In this document: positions 1-9,885 of the stretch, in pieces
How the letters are laid out: every line of letters begins with the position of its first letter
Numbering within the stretch: the first letter of the stretch is position 1
Assembly (NCBI RefSeq): GCF_030269665.1
Contig: NZ_BSTS01000004.1
Location: 305,908 to 369,907 of the forward strand
DNA length: 64,000 bases
Direction of reading: 5' to 3'
Source of the DNA: Actinomycetospora sp. NBRC 106375
Lineage (GTDB): Bacteria; Actinomycetota; Actinomycetes; Mycobacteriales; Pseudonocardiaceae
Notes under the pieces: generated by a model
What the model was told of the DNA's origin: nothing
The model's input: only the letters and a program-made list of their open reading frames with translations
Databases searched by the model: none
Program-made: the position numbers and the translations under genes

Positions 1-96
1 GGGGTGGTCGCCCTCGACCTCGGGCCACCAGGGTTCGCCGCCGCGCACGGGGCTCTCGTGCTCCGGCTGCTCTCCGGTCGCGTGGTGGTCGGCCAT
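1..96 (-). CDS. Partial hypothetical protein, N-terminus only
   Basis: An ATG at the complement of 94-96 has a good ribosome-binding sequence directly upstream (GGAGAGAG, complement of 97-104). It opens a reading frame that leaves the window after 32 codons. The visible residues are hydrophilic and rich in His, Glu and Pro, with a WWPEVEG stretch at about residues 23-29. No family is recognisable from this fragment. It is divergent from the helicase-associated gene that starts at 205, so the ~108 bp between the two starts must hold both promoters. The start is well supported; the function is unknown. Confidence 0.55.
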   Translation of the reverse strand, partial: MADHHATGEQPEHESPVRGGEPWWPEVEGDHP

Positions 97-204
97 CTCT
101 CTCCGGCTCCTCCCGCCGTACGTGGGGCCCGCCCGGACGGCGGAGCCCCAGTCTGCCGCACCAGCGAGGTGTGCGCGCCGGAGCCCGACTACCGTGGAGA
201 GACG

Positions 205-2568
205 ATGTCCGGCAAGTCCCTGCTCGACCACCTGCGCGCCCAGGACGACGACACCCTGGGCGCGCTGTTGCGTGCCCGCCCGGACCTCGCGCTGCCCGCG
301 CCCGCCGACACCGGCGTCGTGGCCACCCGGGCGAGCGTGCGGATGTCGGTCGGCCGGGCCTGCGAGGACCTCGACGCCTTCACCCTGCAGGTGGTCGACG
401 CGCTGCTCGTCGTGCGCGCCGACGAGGCCTCCGCCGCCGCGGGCGACGTCCTGGCCCTGCTCGGCGCCGACCGCGCCGACGCCGGGCGCGCCGCGCTCGC
501 CGACCTCGAGCGCCGTGCCCTCGCGTGGCCCGACGGCTCCACCGTCCCGCCCGCGCTGCCGCACGCGGACCCCGCGGCGACCGCCGGGTGGCGGGCGGTC
601 CCGGCCCTGCGCGACGTGTCGGTGCGCTACCCCGGCGGCCTCGGGCGGCCGGCCCCGGAGTTCTCCGAGATCGCGCTGACCGACGACCCCGCCGCGGTCG
701 TCGCCGGCCTGTCCGCCGACGAGCGCTCGGTGGTGGACGCGCTGGCCGCCGACGGCCCGATCGGGCGCAGCCGCGCTGCAGGGCCCGGTTCAGGGGAGCA
801 CGCCGATAAGGGCCCGGTGGGGCGGCTGCTCGCGGCGGGCCTGCTGCACCGCGTCGACCACGAGACCGTCGAGCTCGCCCGCGAGGCCGCCCTCGGCGTC
901 CGGGGCAATCGTCCGCTCGGCGACGTCCCCCTCGCCGACCCCATGCCGGCGCCGCGGCGCCAGGACCCCGCCGACGTCGACGCCACGGCCGCGGGCGAGA
1001 TCCTCGAGCTGGTGCGGCACGCGGAGTCGGTGCTCACGGCGTGGTCCGACCGCCCGCCGTCCGTCCTGCGCTCGGGCGGGCTCGGGGTGCGGGACCTGCG
1101 GCGGGTGGCCCGCGACGAGGGGCTCACCGAGCAGGACGCCGCGCTGCTGGTCGAGGTGCTCGCCGGTGCCGGGCTGGTCGCGGTGTCGGAGGGCGCGGAC
1201 GCGGCGTGGACGCCGACCGTCACCGTCGACCGCTGGCTCGCCGCGGGCCCCGACGTGCGGTGGACGACGCTCGCCCGCGGCTGGCTCGACACCCCGCGCG
1301 CCCCGTCCCTGGTCGGCGCGCGCGACGTCGGCGACAAGCTGATCGGCCCGCTCTCCGACGAGGCGCGCCGGCCCTGGGCGCCCGCGCTGCGCCGCCGCGT
1401 GCTCGACCGGCTCGCCGAGTTCGACGACGGCGAGGGCCCGCCCACGGCTGACGACCTCGTCGCCTCCCTGGCCTGGCGCGCCCCGCGCAAAGGCGGGCGC
1501 CAGCGCGACGAGATGATCCGCACGGTGCTGCGCGAGGCCACCACGATCGGCTTCGTCGCCCACGACGCGCTCACCTCCGCCGCCCGGGAGCTGCTCACCG
1601 TGGCCCGCGGTCCCGGCGACGACCCCGACGGCGCCGCGGCGGCCGCCCTGCGCCGCTCGCTGCCCGACCCCGTCGACCACGTGCTCCTGCAGGCCGACCT
1701 CACCGCCATCGCCCCCGGGCGCCTCGAACCCGGGCTCGCGGCCGCGCTCGACCGCGTCGCCGACGTCGAGTCCGCGGGCAGCGCCACGGTCTACCGGATC
1801 AGCGAGGCCACGGTGCGCCGCGCGCTCGACCTCGGGCAGACGGCCGCCGACCTGCACGAGCTGTTCTCGACGCGCTCGGCCACGCCGGTGCCCCAGGGGC
1901 TGACGTACCTCGTCGACGACGTCGCCCGCCGCCACGGGCGCCTGCGCGGCGGGGCGGCCGCGTCGTTCCTGCGCTCCGAGGACGAGGCCCTCGTCGCCGA
2001 GGTCCTCGCCCACCCCGAGGCCGAGCGCCTGGAGCTGCGTCGCATCGCGCCGACCGTGCTGGTCAGCCAGCAGCCGCTGGTCGACGTCCTCGAGGCCCTG
2101 CGCGCCGCCGGGCTCTCCCCCGTCGCCGAGGACGACGTCGGCGGTGTGCTCGACCTGCGGCCCCGGGGCCGGCGCACCGCCGCCCGCCGGCCGGAGCGCG
2201 CGGTGGGCACGACGCCGTCGCTGTCCTCCGACCAGGTCGTCGCCCTCGTCGCCCAGCTGCGCGCGGGCGACCGCGCCGCCACCGCCTCCCGCGGGCGCGC
2301 CACGGGCGCCGGCTCCGGCCGCACGGCCACGTCCGCGACGGTCGCGGTGCTCGCCGAGGCCGCCCGCACCGGCCGCAGCGTGTGGATCGGCTACGTCGAC
2401 GCCCACGGCACGGCGTCCCAGCGCGTCGTGCGCCCCCTGCGCGTCGGCGGCGGCGTGCTGGAAGGCGTGGAGGACGACGGCGACACGAACGGCGACGTCG
2501 TCGGCGGCGCCGCGATGTCCTTCGCGCTGCACCGGATCACCTCGGTCAGCGTCCTCGCCGACCGCTGA
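205..2568 (+). CDS. Helicase-associated protein with XPB/Ssl2-like and WYL-like domains
   Basis: Protein of 787 residues resembling mycobacterial Rv0862c, the conserved partner encoded beside the XPB-type helicase. The frame is open upstream, but ATG 205 is preceded by GGAGAG and is followed by a plausible N-terminus ([10 protein letters not shown]). Around residues 490-580 it has the XPB/Ssl2-like helicase-associated region (family Helicase_C_3). At about 714-785 there is a WYL-like beta domain (IGYVDAHG, then RVVRPLRV). No Walker motifs are seen, so it is probably not itself an ATPase. In mycobacteria this gene lies directly upstream of the XPB gene; here a 6.7-kb conservon separates them (XPB starts at 9886). 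An R1 repeat begins 10 nt after the stop. The role in DNA repair or transcription is inferred from family and context only. Confidence 0.85.
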   Translation: MSGKSLLDHLRAQDDDTLGALLRARPDLALPAPADTGVVATRASVRMSVGRACEDLDAFTLQVVDALLVVRADEASAAAGDVLALLGADRADAGRAALADLERRALAWPDGSTVPPALPHADPAATAGWRAVPALRDVSVRYPGGLGRPAPEFSEIALTDDPAAVVAGLSADERSVVDALAADGPIGRSRAAGPGSGEHADKGPVGRLLAAGLLHRVDHETVELAREAALGVRGNRPLGDVPLADPMPAPRRQDPADVDATAAGEILELVRHAESVLTAWSDRPPSVLRSGGLGVRDLRRVARDEGLTEQDAALLVEVLAGAGLVAVSEGADAAWTPTVTVDRWLAAGPDVRWTTLARGWLDTPRAPSLVGARDVGDKLIGPLSDEARRPWAPALRRRVLDRLAEFDDGEGPPTADDLVASLAWRAPRKGGRQRDEMIRTVLREATTIGFVAHDALTSAARELLTVARGPGDDPDGAAAAALRRSLPDPVDHVLLQADLTAIAPGRLEPGLAAALDRVADVESAGSATVYRISEATVRRALDLGQTAADLHELFSTRSATPVPQGLTYLVDDVARRHGRLRGGAAASFLRSEDEALVAEVLAHPEAERLELRRIAPTVLVSQQPLVDVLEALRAAGLSPVAEDDVGGVLDLRPRGRRTAARRPERAVGTTPSLSSDQVVALVAQLRAGDRAATASRGRATGAGSGRTATSATVAVLAEAARTGRSVWIGYVDAHGTASQRVVRPLRVGGGVLEGVEDDGDTNGDVVGGAAMSFALHRITSVSVLADR

Positions 2569-2578
2569 GGCTCGCCAG

Positions 2579-2636
2579 GTTCCTGCAGCGAACGGGTATC
2601 TCGCTGCTTCTATGCGCGCGAAGTCCCCGTTGATCA
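2579..2636 (+). repeat. R1 dispersed 3'-end repeat, copy 1
   Basis: A copy of the ~57-bp R1 family. A hairpin-forming head (TGCAGCGAAC, loop, TCGCTGC) is followed by a conserved tail running CTTCTATGCGCGCGAAG then TCCCCGTTGATCA. It begins 10 nt after the stop of the helicase-associated gene and has the same orientation. With the inverted copy at 2652-2709 it forms a large inverted repeat between two convergent genes, so it may act in both directions as a terminator. Confidence 0.85.
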
Positions 2637-2651
2637 CTCGCTACGCCGGAT

Positions 2652-2709
2652 GCGAACGGGGAGAACCAGCGCATAGAGGCAGCGAACAGCGCGTTCGCTG
2701 CAACAACAC
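2652..2709 (-). repeat. R1 dispersed 3'-end repeat, copy 2 (inverted)
   Basis: The reverse complement of this stretch reads TTGCAGCGAACGCGCTGTTC then GCTGC, followed by the conserved R1 tail. The 9-bp stem GCAGCGAAC/GTTCGCTGC closes a GCGCT loop. It starts 2 nt after the cvnD stop codon in the orientation of cvnD. It faces copy 1 tail to tail, with about 15 bp between them. Confidence 0.85.
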
Positions 2710-2711
2710 GC

Positions 2712-3314
2712 TCAGGCCCGGGCGCCGACCGCCCAGACCTGCATGGCGTGTTCCACGAGCGCGATGAGCGCCTGCTTCGTCGACTCCCGGTCGCGGGCGT
2801 CGACGGTGAGGATCGGCACCGCGGGGTCGATGGCGAGCGCCTCGCGGACGTCCTCGAGCTCGTGGCGCAGGACGCCGTCGAAGCAGTTCACGCCCAGCAC
2901 GTAGGGCAGGCGGCGGTCCTCGAAGAAGTCGACCGCCGCGAAGCAGTCGGCGAGCCGGCGGGTGTCGGCGAGGACGACCGCACCGATCGCGCCGCGGACG
3001 AGGTCGTCCCACATGAACCAGAACCGGTCCTGTCCGGGGGTGCCGAACAGGTAGAGGATCAGGTCGGAGTCCAGCGACACGCGGCCGAAGTCCATCGCCA
3101 CCGTGGTGGTGCGCTTGTTGGGCACCGCCGAGAGGTCGTCGACACCGGAGCTGGCGTCGGTCATCACGGCCTCGGTGGTCAGCGGGTCGATCTCCGAGAC
3201 CGAACCGACGAACGTCGTCTTGCCGACACCGAACCCACCGGCCACGACGATCTTGGCTGAGGTGGTGGTCGGGGCGGGCTCGGCCACGGCCGCGTCAGAG
3301 CCGTCGAAGTCCAC
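2712..3314 (-). CDS. cvnD: Conservon small GTPase-like ATP/GTP-binding protein (CvnD)
   Basis: Protein of 200 residues, the Ras-like P-loop member of an actinobacterial conservon (cvnABCD). These loci are thought to form a membrane-associated, G-protein-like signalling complex. The P-loop is GGFGVGKTT at about residues 26-34. The DxxG-type element is replaced by GTPGQDRFW (about 91-99), and NCFD stands where NKxD is expected, as is usual for this family. It is the last gene of the four-gene unit. Its GTG start at 3314 lies 20 nt inside the end of cvnC, indicating translational coupling. An R1 repeat follows the stop. Family assignment is secure; the signal handled is unknown. Confidence 0.92.
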   Translation of the reverse strand: MDFDGSDAAVAEPAPTTTSAKIVVAGGFGVGKTTFVGSVSEIDPLTTEAVMTDASSGVDDLSAVPNKRTTTVAMDFGRVSLDSDLILYLFGTPGQDRFWFMWDDLVRGAIGAVVLADTRRLADCFAAVDFFEDRRLPYVLGVNCFDGVLRHELEDVREALAIDPAVPILTVDARDRESTKQALIALVEHAMQVWAVGARA

Positions 3315-3975
3315 TCAACACCCTTTCCATCAACGCCATGTCCGGGACGTCGCCCGAGGTCGAGGCGGTCTGGTGCACCACGACGGTGCCCTGCGAGGCC
3401 ATGTCGCCGATCAGCACCCGGGCGACGCCGAGCGGCAGCGTCAGCAACGCCGCCACCTCCGCGACCGACCGGGGCTCGCGACACAGCTCCGCCACGGCGC
3501 GGTGCTCGTACTGGGGGATCCGCGACGGGTCGCGGCCCGCGGTGCCGACCGAGACGAGGGTCTCGATGGCGAGGTCGTAGACCGGGCGGGTGCGCCCGCC
3601 GGTCCAGGCGTAGGGGCGCACGATCGCGACGTCCTCGGCGCGCTCGGCCGGCGGTTCGGGCTCGGGCAGCTCGTGCCGCGGCGGCCCCACCTGGGGCGTG
3701 CCGTACGGCGCCGTCTGCGGCTCGCCCCCGGACCAGGAGTGGGCGCCGTCGGGCGCCCCGTCGCCGTAGAGGTAGCCGTCGGGGGCGACGGTGCCGCCGC
3801 TGTCCGGGCCGGTCGCCGGCTCGTCGCTCGGCGCCGCGGCGTCGGGACCGTCGGACGGCGCGTCGGTCCGACGACGGCGGAAGAGCCCGCGCCGCTCGCC
3901 GCGCGGCCCTCTCGGCGCCGGCCCGTTGATCCCGTTGAGGATGTCGGCGAAGGACTCGCCGGGGTCATCGCTCAC
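3295..3975 (-). CDS. cvnC: Conservon DUF742 protein (CvnC)
   Basis: Protein of 226 residues. The C-terminal ~115 residues form the DUF742 domain (RPYAWTGGRT, then EHRAVAELC, and PLGVARVLIGDMA), a winged-helix-like fold found only in conservons. The N-terminal ~105 residues are a Pro/Gly/Asp-rich linker after an Arg-rich patch (RRGLFRRRRTD). It starts with GTG 22 nt after cvnB and overlaps the start of cvnD by 20 nt. In characterised conservons this protein interacts with the other Cvn proteins; here the role is inferred from family and gene order. Confidence 0.92.
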   Translation of the reverse strand: MSDDPGESFADILNGINGPAPRGPRGERRGLFRRRRTDAPSDGPDAAAPSDEPATGPDSGGTVAPDGYLYGDGAPDGAHSWSGGEPQTAPYGTPQVGPPRHELPEPEPPAERAEDVAIVRPYAWTGGRTRPVYDLAIETLVSVGTAGRDPSRIPQYEHRAVAELCREPRSVAEVAALLTLPLGVARVLIGDMASQGTVVVHQTASTSGDVPDMALMERVLSGLRRL

Positions 3976-3997
3976 CGGTCGTCACCCCCTCGCGCGG

Positions 3998-4420
3998 TCA
4001 TCGCACCGCCGACCCCTGGAGCTCGGCGCGGAGCTCGGGGGTCAGGAGCTGGCCCACCCGGTCGACCAGCAGGGTCATCTCGTAGCCGACCAGCCCGATG
4101 TCGCAGTTCGGCGCGGCGAGCGTCGCCAGGCACGACCCGTCGCTGATGGACATCAGCAGGACGATGCCCCGCTCCATCTCGACGACGGTCTGCACGACGT
4201 CGCCCGCCTCGAAGCACCGCGCCGCGCCCTGCGTGAGGCTGACCAGCCCGGACGCCACCGCCGCCAGCTGGTCGGCGCGGTCGCGCGGCAGCCGGTTCGA
4301 CGCGGTGAGCAGCAGGCCGTCGGCCGACACGACCACGGCGTGGGCGACACCGGGCACGCGCTCGGCGAAATTCGAGACCAACCAGCCGAACCGGCTCGGC
4401 TGCGACTGGGTTTCGGTCAC
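3998..4420 (-). CDS. cvnB: Conservon roadblock/LC7 protein (CvnB)
   Basis: Protein of 140 residues with a single roadblock/LC7 domain ([31 protein letters not shown], then [19 protein letters not shown]). In the MglB/CvnB group this fold modulates the partner small GTPase. The GTG start at 4420 overlaps the stop of cvnA by 4 nt (GTGA), so the two are translationally coupled. The size is normal for the family. It probably acts with CvnD as a regulator of its nucleotide cycle, by analogy with MglB/MglA. Confidence 0.93.
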   Translation of the reverse strand: MTETQSQPSRFGWLVSNFAERVPGVAHAVVVSADGLLLTASNRLPRDRADQLAAVASGLVSLTQGAARCFEAGDVVQTVVEMERGIVLLMSISDGSCLATLAAPNCDIGLVGYEMTLLVDRVGQLLTPELRAELQGSAVR

Positions 4421-7400
4421 TGCTCCTCCTCGTCCCCGGGACGCTCGCCGCGCGCCGGCTCGTCCGCGGTGTCGGCCGGTCGGCCCCGGCGGGTGGTGCG
4501 CCCGTCGGCGACACCCTGCTGATAACTGGCGAGACGTCCGCGGATCGCGTCGGCACTGCGTCGCGGGCCGCCCGCACCCTCGCCGGGACCCGCAGCCGCC
4601 GTGCGGGCGGCGCCCGGCACGAGCTGGGCCCGGGGACGGCGCCGGGGCAGACCCGACTCCGTCGTGCCACCGGCGCTGGTGCCGGCGTCGAGCGCGTCCG
4701 CGGTCGCCGCGGCCGCGCGCCAGCCCTCGTCGCCGGACGTCGACGCCCACTCGGCGTCGTCCGGTCCGGCCGAGGGTGGTGCCTCGCGGAACCACGCGGA
4801 CGCGACCTCGTCGTAGATCGGCGTCCGCTCCCGCCGCGGCGTGCCCGCCCGGCCGGGGAGACGCTCGGGGACCGCGCGCCCGGGTCCGTTGGCACCGTTG
4901 GCACCGTTGGCACCGTTGGCACCGTTGGCACCGTTGGCACCGTTGGCACCGTTGGCACCGTTGGCACCGTTGGCACCGTTGGCACCGTTGGCACCGTTGG
5001 CACCGTTGGCGCCGCCGCCGGTGCGGGCGTGCCCGTTCCCGGTGTCGGGGCTCGCCGGCGGGGCGTCGAAGAGACGCCCGCCGTCGCCGGCCTCCGTGCC
5101 GAACGCGGCCGGGGGCGCCGACCGCGCACCCGATCGGCGCGGCAGCCCCGCCGGCGGCTGGAGACCCTCCTCCGGACCCTCCGGGGCGGCCGGGGCCTGC
5201 GCGTCGCCGGCGGGCGGCGGGGGCGTCGGCTCGGCCGACCGCCGCGGCAGGGGCGACCCCGGCGGCGGCCGGAAGCCCTGCGGGGCGGGCTCCCCCGGTG
5301 CCGACGGACCCGTCGCCTCGGCCGGCGCCGCCGGCTCGGACAGAGCGGCGGGCGCCTCGGGTGACCCGGGCGACGCGGGTGCTTCCGGCCGGGCCGGCGC
5401 GGACCACGCCGCCGGCGCTCCCGGCCCGGCGGTCTCCGTGTCCCCGGGGTCCCCCGGGGACATCGGGGACACGGGCTCCTCGGCGGAGCCGGGGGACCGA
5501 CGGGGCCGCAGTCGCGGCGCCATGCCCGGCGACAACGCCGGGCCGCCCGGGGACAGGCGCCGACCCGTGGGCCGCAGCCCGCGACCCTCGCCCGGCGTCT
5601 CCGCGGCGTCCGGGATCTCCGGGGTCTCCTCGGCGACCGGCGCGGGGGTCTCGTCCGCCGGCGCACCGGTGACCGGAGCCCCGGCACTCGCGGCGGCCTG
5701 CTCCTCGTCCGTGGCGTCCGTGGCGTCCGTGGCGTCCGGTGCGTCCGTGGCGTCCGGCACACCGGGAGCCTCACCGCCGACCTCGGGGGAGGTGTCCCCC
5801 TCCGCGGCGGCCGGTGCCGTGCGGGGCTGCGGGCGCAGGACGCGCGGGCGCAGCGGGAGCGTGCCGCGCCGCGTGGGCGCGGGCGCCGCGTCCTCGTCCG
5901 ACGGCTCCGCGTCCGCCGCGGCGGACGGCGCGGCGGCCTCCGCCGCGTCGACGCTCGCCTCGGCGGCCTCCGGCGGCGGACCGACCCGGTTCTCGACCGG
6001 ATCGTCGACCCGGCCCTCGGTGCCCCCGACGTCCTCGCGGACCTGGCCGGCCTCCTCGGGATCCGCGTCGGACGGACCGGGCGGCGGCACGACGGGCGCG
6101 CCGTTCCACATCGGCGGACCGGCGGCCGGCTGCTGAGGCGGACCCGGCGGCTGGTCGGGAGGCGCACCCTGCGGCGCACCCGGGGGCGCACCCGGGGGCG
6201 CGCCCTGCGGCCGTCCCTGCGGCGGCGGCCCGTAGGGACCACCGGGGCCTGCCGGTCCCTGACCGGGCGGGGCGCCGGGCCCGCGCCACCCCGGGGGCGG
6301 ACCCCCGCGGCGACCATCCGGCGGCGGACCCCACACCGGGCCCTGCGGGGCCCCGGGACCGGCCGGCCCGCCGGGGCCACCTGGTCCACCTGGTCCACCT
6401 GGTCCACCTGGACCGAACGGCCCCCCGGGAGCGCCGGGCCCGCCGTAGCCGCCGGGCTGACCCGGGCGACCCGGCATCGGACCCGCCGGGCGCCCCGGCG
6501 GGCGCCCGCCGAGGCCCTCGGGGCCCTCCTCGGGCGCCGGGCCCTCGGGGTCGGCGCCCCGGGGACCGCCGGCGGCGGGCATCTCGGAGTCGTCGTGCTC
6601 GGCCGGTGTCTCGGAGGGTGCCTCGCCCGCGGGCGCGGCCGGCTCGGCGGCGTCGGCGGGCGAGCCGTCCTCGCGGGCCTCCCCGCCGTCCTCGCCGTCC
6701 TCGTCCTCAATACGCCGGCCCCGCCGGCGGGCCGCCGCGGCACCGATGAGCGCCGCGGCGCCGGCCGCGACACCGCCACCGATCAGTCCGTGGCGTCCCT
6801 GGCTCTGGTCCTGCTCGCCGTCGGTCTCGGGAGCCTGCGCGGCGTCCGGGGCGTCCGGCCCCTCCGGACGATGCAGCGCCGCCGGCGCCTGCTCGCCCGG
6901 GCCCGGCTCGACGGGCTCCGCGGGCTCCGCGGGCTCCGCCTCTGCCCCGACCGGGGTCTGCTCGACGGGTGCCCGCTCGGGGCGACGCATCCCGCGTCCC
7001 CCGGGCCCGAGAGGGCCGCCGGGGCCGCGCGACCCGGGAGCGCCACCGGGACCCGCAGGACCCGCAGGTCCCCCGCCGTCCCCGTGACCATCGTGCCCGC
7101 CGTGCCCGTTGTGCCCGTTGGTGCCCGGCGCGCCGTTCGACGGCCCGCGCTGCGGCAGGACCGGACGGCGCTCCGCGGGCGCGTCGGGGCGGGACGGGGC
7201 CTCGGCGCCACCCTGCTCCGCCGGGTCGACCCCGGGGGAGAAGAACGCGCCGGGCGCGCCCACGGGGCGCCGGCCGCGCTGGGGCAGGGCCGCCCCACCG
7301 TTGCGGGACTGCTCGGGGACGACGCCGGGGACGCCGTTGCGGGCCTCGGCGCCCTGCGGCGGACCGGCCGCCGCCGCGGTCGGCGCCGCGCCGTCACCGG

Positions 7401-9393
7401 CGGCGGCGAGGACCGCGTTGGCCGGGATGACCGCGGTGGCGATGACCCCGCCCTCGTCGCGGTTGCGCAGCTCGACCGCGATGTGGTGGCGCGTGGCCAG
7501 ACGGCCGACCACGAACAGGCCCATGCGCCGGGACGCGGACACGTCGACCGTGGGCGGCGAGTCGAGGCGCACGTTGGCCTCGTGCAGGTCCTCCTCGCTC
7601 ATCCCGACACCGGAGTCGAGGATCTCGACGAGCACCGAGCCGTCGCCGTTCTGCGACGCGCGGATCTGCACCCGGGTGTCGGGCGCGGAGAACGTGGTGG
7701 CGTTCTCCAGCAGCTCGGCGACGAGGTGCACGACATCGCTCGCGGTGCGCCCGAGCAGCTGGGCCTGCGGCGGGGGCGCGAGGTCGATGCGCTGGTACTG
7801 CTCGACCTCGGACGCCGCGGCGCGCAGGACGTCCACGAGCGGCACCGGCCGGCTGCCGCGCCGGGAGAGGTCGGTGCCCGAGAGCACCAGCAGGTTCTCC
7901 GAGTTGCGGCGCATGCGGGTCGCGAGGTGGTCGAGCTGGAAGAGGTTGGAGAGCGCCTCCGGGTCCTCCTCCGAGTTCTCCAGCTGCTCGATGAGGCGCA
8001 GCTGGCGCTCCACCAGGGCCTGCGACCGCCGCGACAGGTTGACGAAGATCGAGTTGAACGCGGAGCGCAGGCCCGCCTGCTCGGCGGCCAGGCGGACAGC
8101 CTGCTCGTGGACCTGGTCGAACGCGCGGGCGACCTGACCGATCTCCTCGCGGGTGTTGATCGGCGTCGGGACGATCGTGGTGTCGGGCGCCTCGCCCTCG
8201 CGCAGGCTCCGGACCGCCTGGGGCAGGCGGCGCTCGGCGACGTCGAGCGCGGTGCGGCGCAGCAGGCGCAGCGGGCGCAGCAGCGAGCGGGTCACGAAGA
8301 AGACGACCGCCGCGCCGGCCATGAGCGCCAGCAGGAGGATCACCGAGGCGACGCCGGCGCCGCTGCGCGCGGAGGCCTGCAGCGCGCCCGCCTGGTCCTG
8401 CAGCTCGGTGCGCAGCTGCTGGGCGGTGGTGGCGTCGCGGTCCTCGACCGCCGCCGACGCACGCTCCCAGTCCGGCCCCGAGACCTGCAGCGGCAGCCCG
8501 GCCGCCCCGCGGCCCAGGACGACCTGGGCCAGCAGGTCGCGGTTGTCGACGTCCGGGCCGACGACCGCGTCGGCGAGCTCGGCGTTGTCGGTGCCGACCG
8601 CGGAGCGGAAGTCGTCGACGGCGATCGAGCGGCGCAGCGTCGCGTTGCGGGCCTGGTCGATCGACGGCGCGTCGATCCGGCCGGCCGCGATGCCGGCGGC
8701 GACCACGGCCTGGACGTAGGCGTCCTCCTCGCGCACCACCGCGAGCGAGTACAGGCCCGAGGAGAGCCCGGCGACGCTCGGGTCGGCGGCCTCGCGGGAC
8801 AGCGAACGGTCGAAGACCTCGAGCGCGTCGATCGACTCGGTGTAGCGCCCGATCGCGCCGGCGGCGTCGACGCGGGCGTTGAGGACGTCGTCGCGGATGC
8901 GGTCGAGCTGGGTGAGCTCGGCGTTGGCCTGGTCGAACGAGAGGCGCGTCTGCCCGTCGAGCGAGTCGGCGCCGCCGTCGGCCTCGCGCAGCTCGGTGAC
9001 CGCGCGGTTGGTGGCCTCGACGCGCTGGTCGACGGGCGCGGACCCGCCGGCGCGGTTGGCCGCGACGAACACGGCGGCCGCCGAGCGCTCGGCGGCGAGG
9101 TCGCCCATCAGCCGGGCCGTGCGGTCCTCGAGCGACACGGCCTGCTGCACGCCGTCGTAGGAGGCGGCCTCCTCGGTCTGCTCGACGATCCGCAGCACGC
9201 CGAGCGTCAGGACGAAGAGGGTCGGCACCAACAGGACCGCGGCGAGCTTGACCGGCAGGCTCCAGTTGCGCAGGGCCAGCCGCTCGGTCCAGTCACCCCC
9301 GTCGTCGCCGGCGGGACGGGCGGAGGGCTCCTCGTGGTACCGGACCGACGCCCGGTCCGGCGTGCGCTCGGGTGCTCGCTCGGGTGTGGTCAC
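4417..9393 (-). CDS. cvnA: Conservon sensor histidine-kinase-like protein with giant low-complexity tail (CvnA)
   Basis: Protein of 1658 residues. The GTG start at 9393 is chosen because GGGAGGA lies 7 nt upstream. Order: transmembrane helix at about 48-68, extracytoplasmic nitrate/nitrite-sensor-like helical region, second helix at about 348-372, HAMP segment, a dimerisation-like segment with [16 protein letters not shown] at about 490, and a HATPase domain with N-box [13 protein letters not shown] (about 555-568) and G1 box [11 protein letters not shown] (about 590-600). From about residue 660 on there are ~1000 residues of Pro/Gly/Ala-rich disordered sequence. These include collagen-like GPGGPGGPG runs, DAT repeats (5708-5756) and 14 tandem GAN tripeptides (4886-5010). 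CvnA proteins often have disordered tails, but this one is unusually long. It is the first gene of cvnABCD. Confidence 0.92.
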   Translation of the reverse strand: MTTPERAPERTPDRASVRYHEEPSARPAGDDGGDWTERLALRNWSLPVKLAAVLLVPTLFVLTLGVLRIVEQTEEAASYDGVQQAVSLEDRTARLMGDLAAERSAAAVFVAANRAGGSAPVDQRVEATNRAVTELREADGGADSLDGQTRLSFDQANAELTQLDRIRDDVLNARVDAAGAIGRYTESIDALEVFDRSLSREAADPSVAGLSSGLYSLAVVREEDAYVQAVVAAGIAAGRIDAPSIDQARNATLRRSIAVDDFRSAVGTDNAELADAVVGPDVDNRDLLAQVVLGRGAAGLPLQVSGPDWERASAAVEDRDATTAQQLRTELQDQAGALQASARSGAGVASVILLLALMAGAAVVFFVTRSLLRPLRLLRRTALDVAERRLPQAVRSLREGEAPDTTIVPTPINTREEIGQVARAFDQVHEQAVRLAAEQAGLRSAFNSIFVNLSRRSQALVERQLRLIEQLENSEEDPEALSNLFQLDHLATRMRRNSENLLVLSGTDLSRRGSRPVPLVDVLRAAASEVEQYQRIDLAPPPQAQLLGRTASDVVHLVAELLENATTFSAPDTRVQIRASQNGDGSVLVEILDSGVGMSEEDLHEANVRLDSPPTVDVSASRRMGLFVVGRLATRHHIAVELRNRDEGGVIATAVIPANAVLAAAGDGAAPTAAAAGPPQGAEARNGVPGVVPEQSRNGGAALPQRGRRPVGAPGAFFSPGVDPAEQGGAEAPSRPDAPAERRPVLPQRGPSNGAPGTNGHNGHGGHDGHGDGGGPAGPAGPGGAPGSRGPGGPLGPGGRGMRRPERAPVEQTPVGAEAEPAEPAEPVEPGPGEQAPAALHRPEGPDAPDAAQAPETDGEQDQSQGRHGLIGGGVAAGAAALIGAAAARRRGRRIEDEDGEDGGEAREDGSPADAAEPAAPAGEAPSETPAEHDDSEMPAAGGPRGADPEGPAPEEGPEGLGGRPPGRPAGPMPGRPGQPGGYGGPGAPGGPFGPGGPGGPGGPGGPGGPAGPGAPQGPVWGPPPDGRRGGPPPGWRGPGAPPGQGPAGPGGPYGPPPQGRPQGAPPGAPPGAPQGAPPDQPPGPPQQPAAGPPMWNGAPVVPPPGPSDADPEEAGQVREDVGGTEGRVDDPVENRVGPPPEAAEASVDAAEAAAPSAAADAEPSDEDAAPAPTRRGTLPLRPRVLRPQPRTAPAAAEGDTSPEVGGEAPGVPDATDAPDATDATDATDEEQAAASAGAPVTGAPADETPAPVAEETPEIPDAAETPGEGRGLRPTGRRLSPGGPALSPGMAPRLRPRRSPGSAEEPVSPMSPGDPGDTETAGPGAPAAWSAPARPEAPASPGSPEAPAALSEPAAPAEATGPSAPGEPAPQGFRPPPGSPLPRRSAEPTPPPPAGDAQAPAAPEGPEEGLQPPAGLPRRSGARSAPPAAFGTEAGDGGRLFDAPPASPDTGNGHARTGGGANGANGANGANGANGANGANGANGANGANGANGANGANGANGPGRAVPERLPGRAGTPRRERTPIYDEVASAWFREAPPSAGPDDAEWASTSGDEGWRAAAATADALDAGTSAGGTTESGLPRRRPRAQLVPGAARTAAAGPGEGAGGPRRSADAIRGRLASYQQGVADGRTTRRGRPADTADEPARGERPGDEEEQ
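4886..5010. repeat. 9-bp tandem repeat encoding (GAN)14 in cvnA
   Basis: Fourteen nearly identical 9-bp units (plus strand GGCACCGTT) lie in frame within cvnA and encode Gly-Ala-Asn tripeptides. The units are identical at the DNA level, including wobble positions. This suggests recent slippage rather than selection on protein sequence alone. A change by any whole unit keeps the frame, so the copy number could vary between strains. Confidence 0.95.
6377..6412. repeat. 9-bp tandem repeat encoding collagen-like triplets in cvnA
   Basis: Four units of CCACCTGGT/A in the cvnA tail encode GlyProGly-type triplets. They sit in a longer Gly-Pro-rich segment and are another in-frame minisatellite. Confidence 0.85.
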
Positions 9394-9885
9394 GGACGGG
9401 TCCTCCCGGTTCCGCCGGTCGGCCGGACGTCGCCCGGCGCGCCCACGCGCCGAACGCGTCCCTGGTCCACGCTGGGTGACCAGGGATGGGCTATGGTCGG
9501 GACTGACCGGACAGCGCGGTGGCACACGGGTGACGCCGAGCGCGCGGCCGGTGACACGGCGGCACGACGATCGAGGTGCGGGGCGGGCAGCATCAGGGTG
9601 GTCAGGCGTCCGTAGCGGTCGGCGCGAGGTCCTCGACGGGCGTGCCCGGCGGACACCTCGCTGCGGGCGGGCTCCGACGCCGTTCGCGCCGTGAGCCCCT
9701 CGGGTTCGGTCGGTCACTCCTCGTGGGCGGGGTCGAGCGGGCCCACTGTATCCGCCGTGCCCCGGGGAATGAGCGGGACCGCCGCAGCGCTCCCCGAGCG
9801 GTGCTCCCGCTCCGCCCGACGGTGCAGGCTGCGAACGGGGGACAATGACTTTGACCACCCGTCGACGCGCCCGGAGGTCGAGAGG
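9394..9885. promoter_or_regulatory. Divergent intergenic region between cvnA and the XPB gene
   Basis: A 492-bp stretch without a convincing gene separates the start of cvnA (minus) from the XPB gene (plus). It must hold both promoters. Candidate -10 boxes are TATGGT at 9492-9497 and GACAAT near 9841-9846, but neither has a clear -35. The open frames that cross it show no family features and disagree with each other in codon use. Confidence 0.4.

Noticed and set aside
4886..5010. Regular 9-bp repeats that could look like a CRISPR array
   Set aside because: There are no spacers. The units are contiguous, in frame inside cvnA and encode GAN tripeptides.
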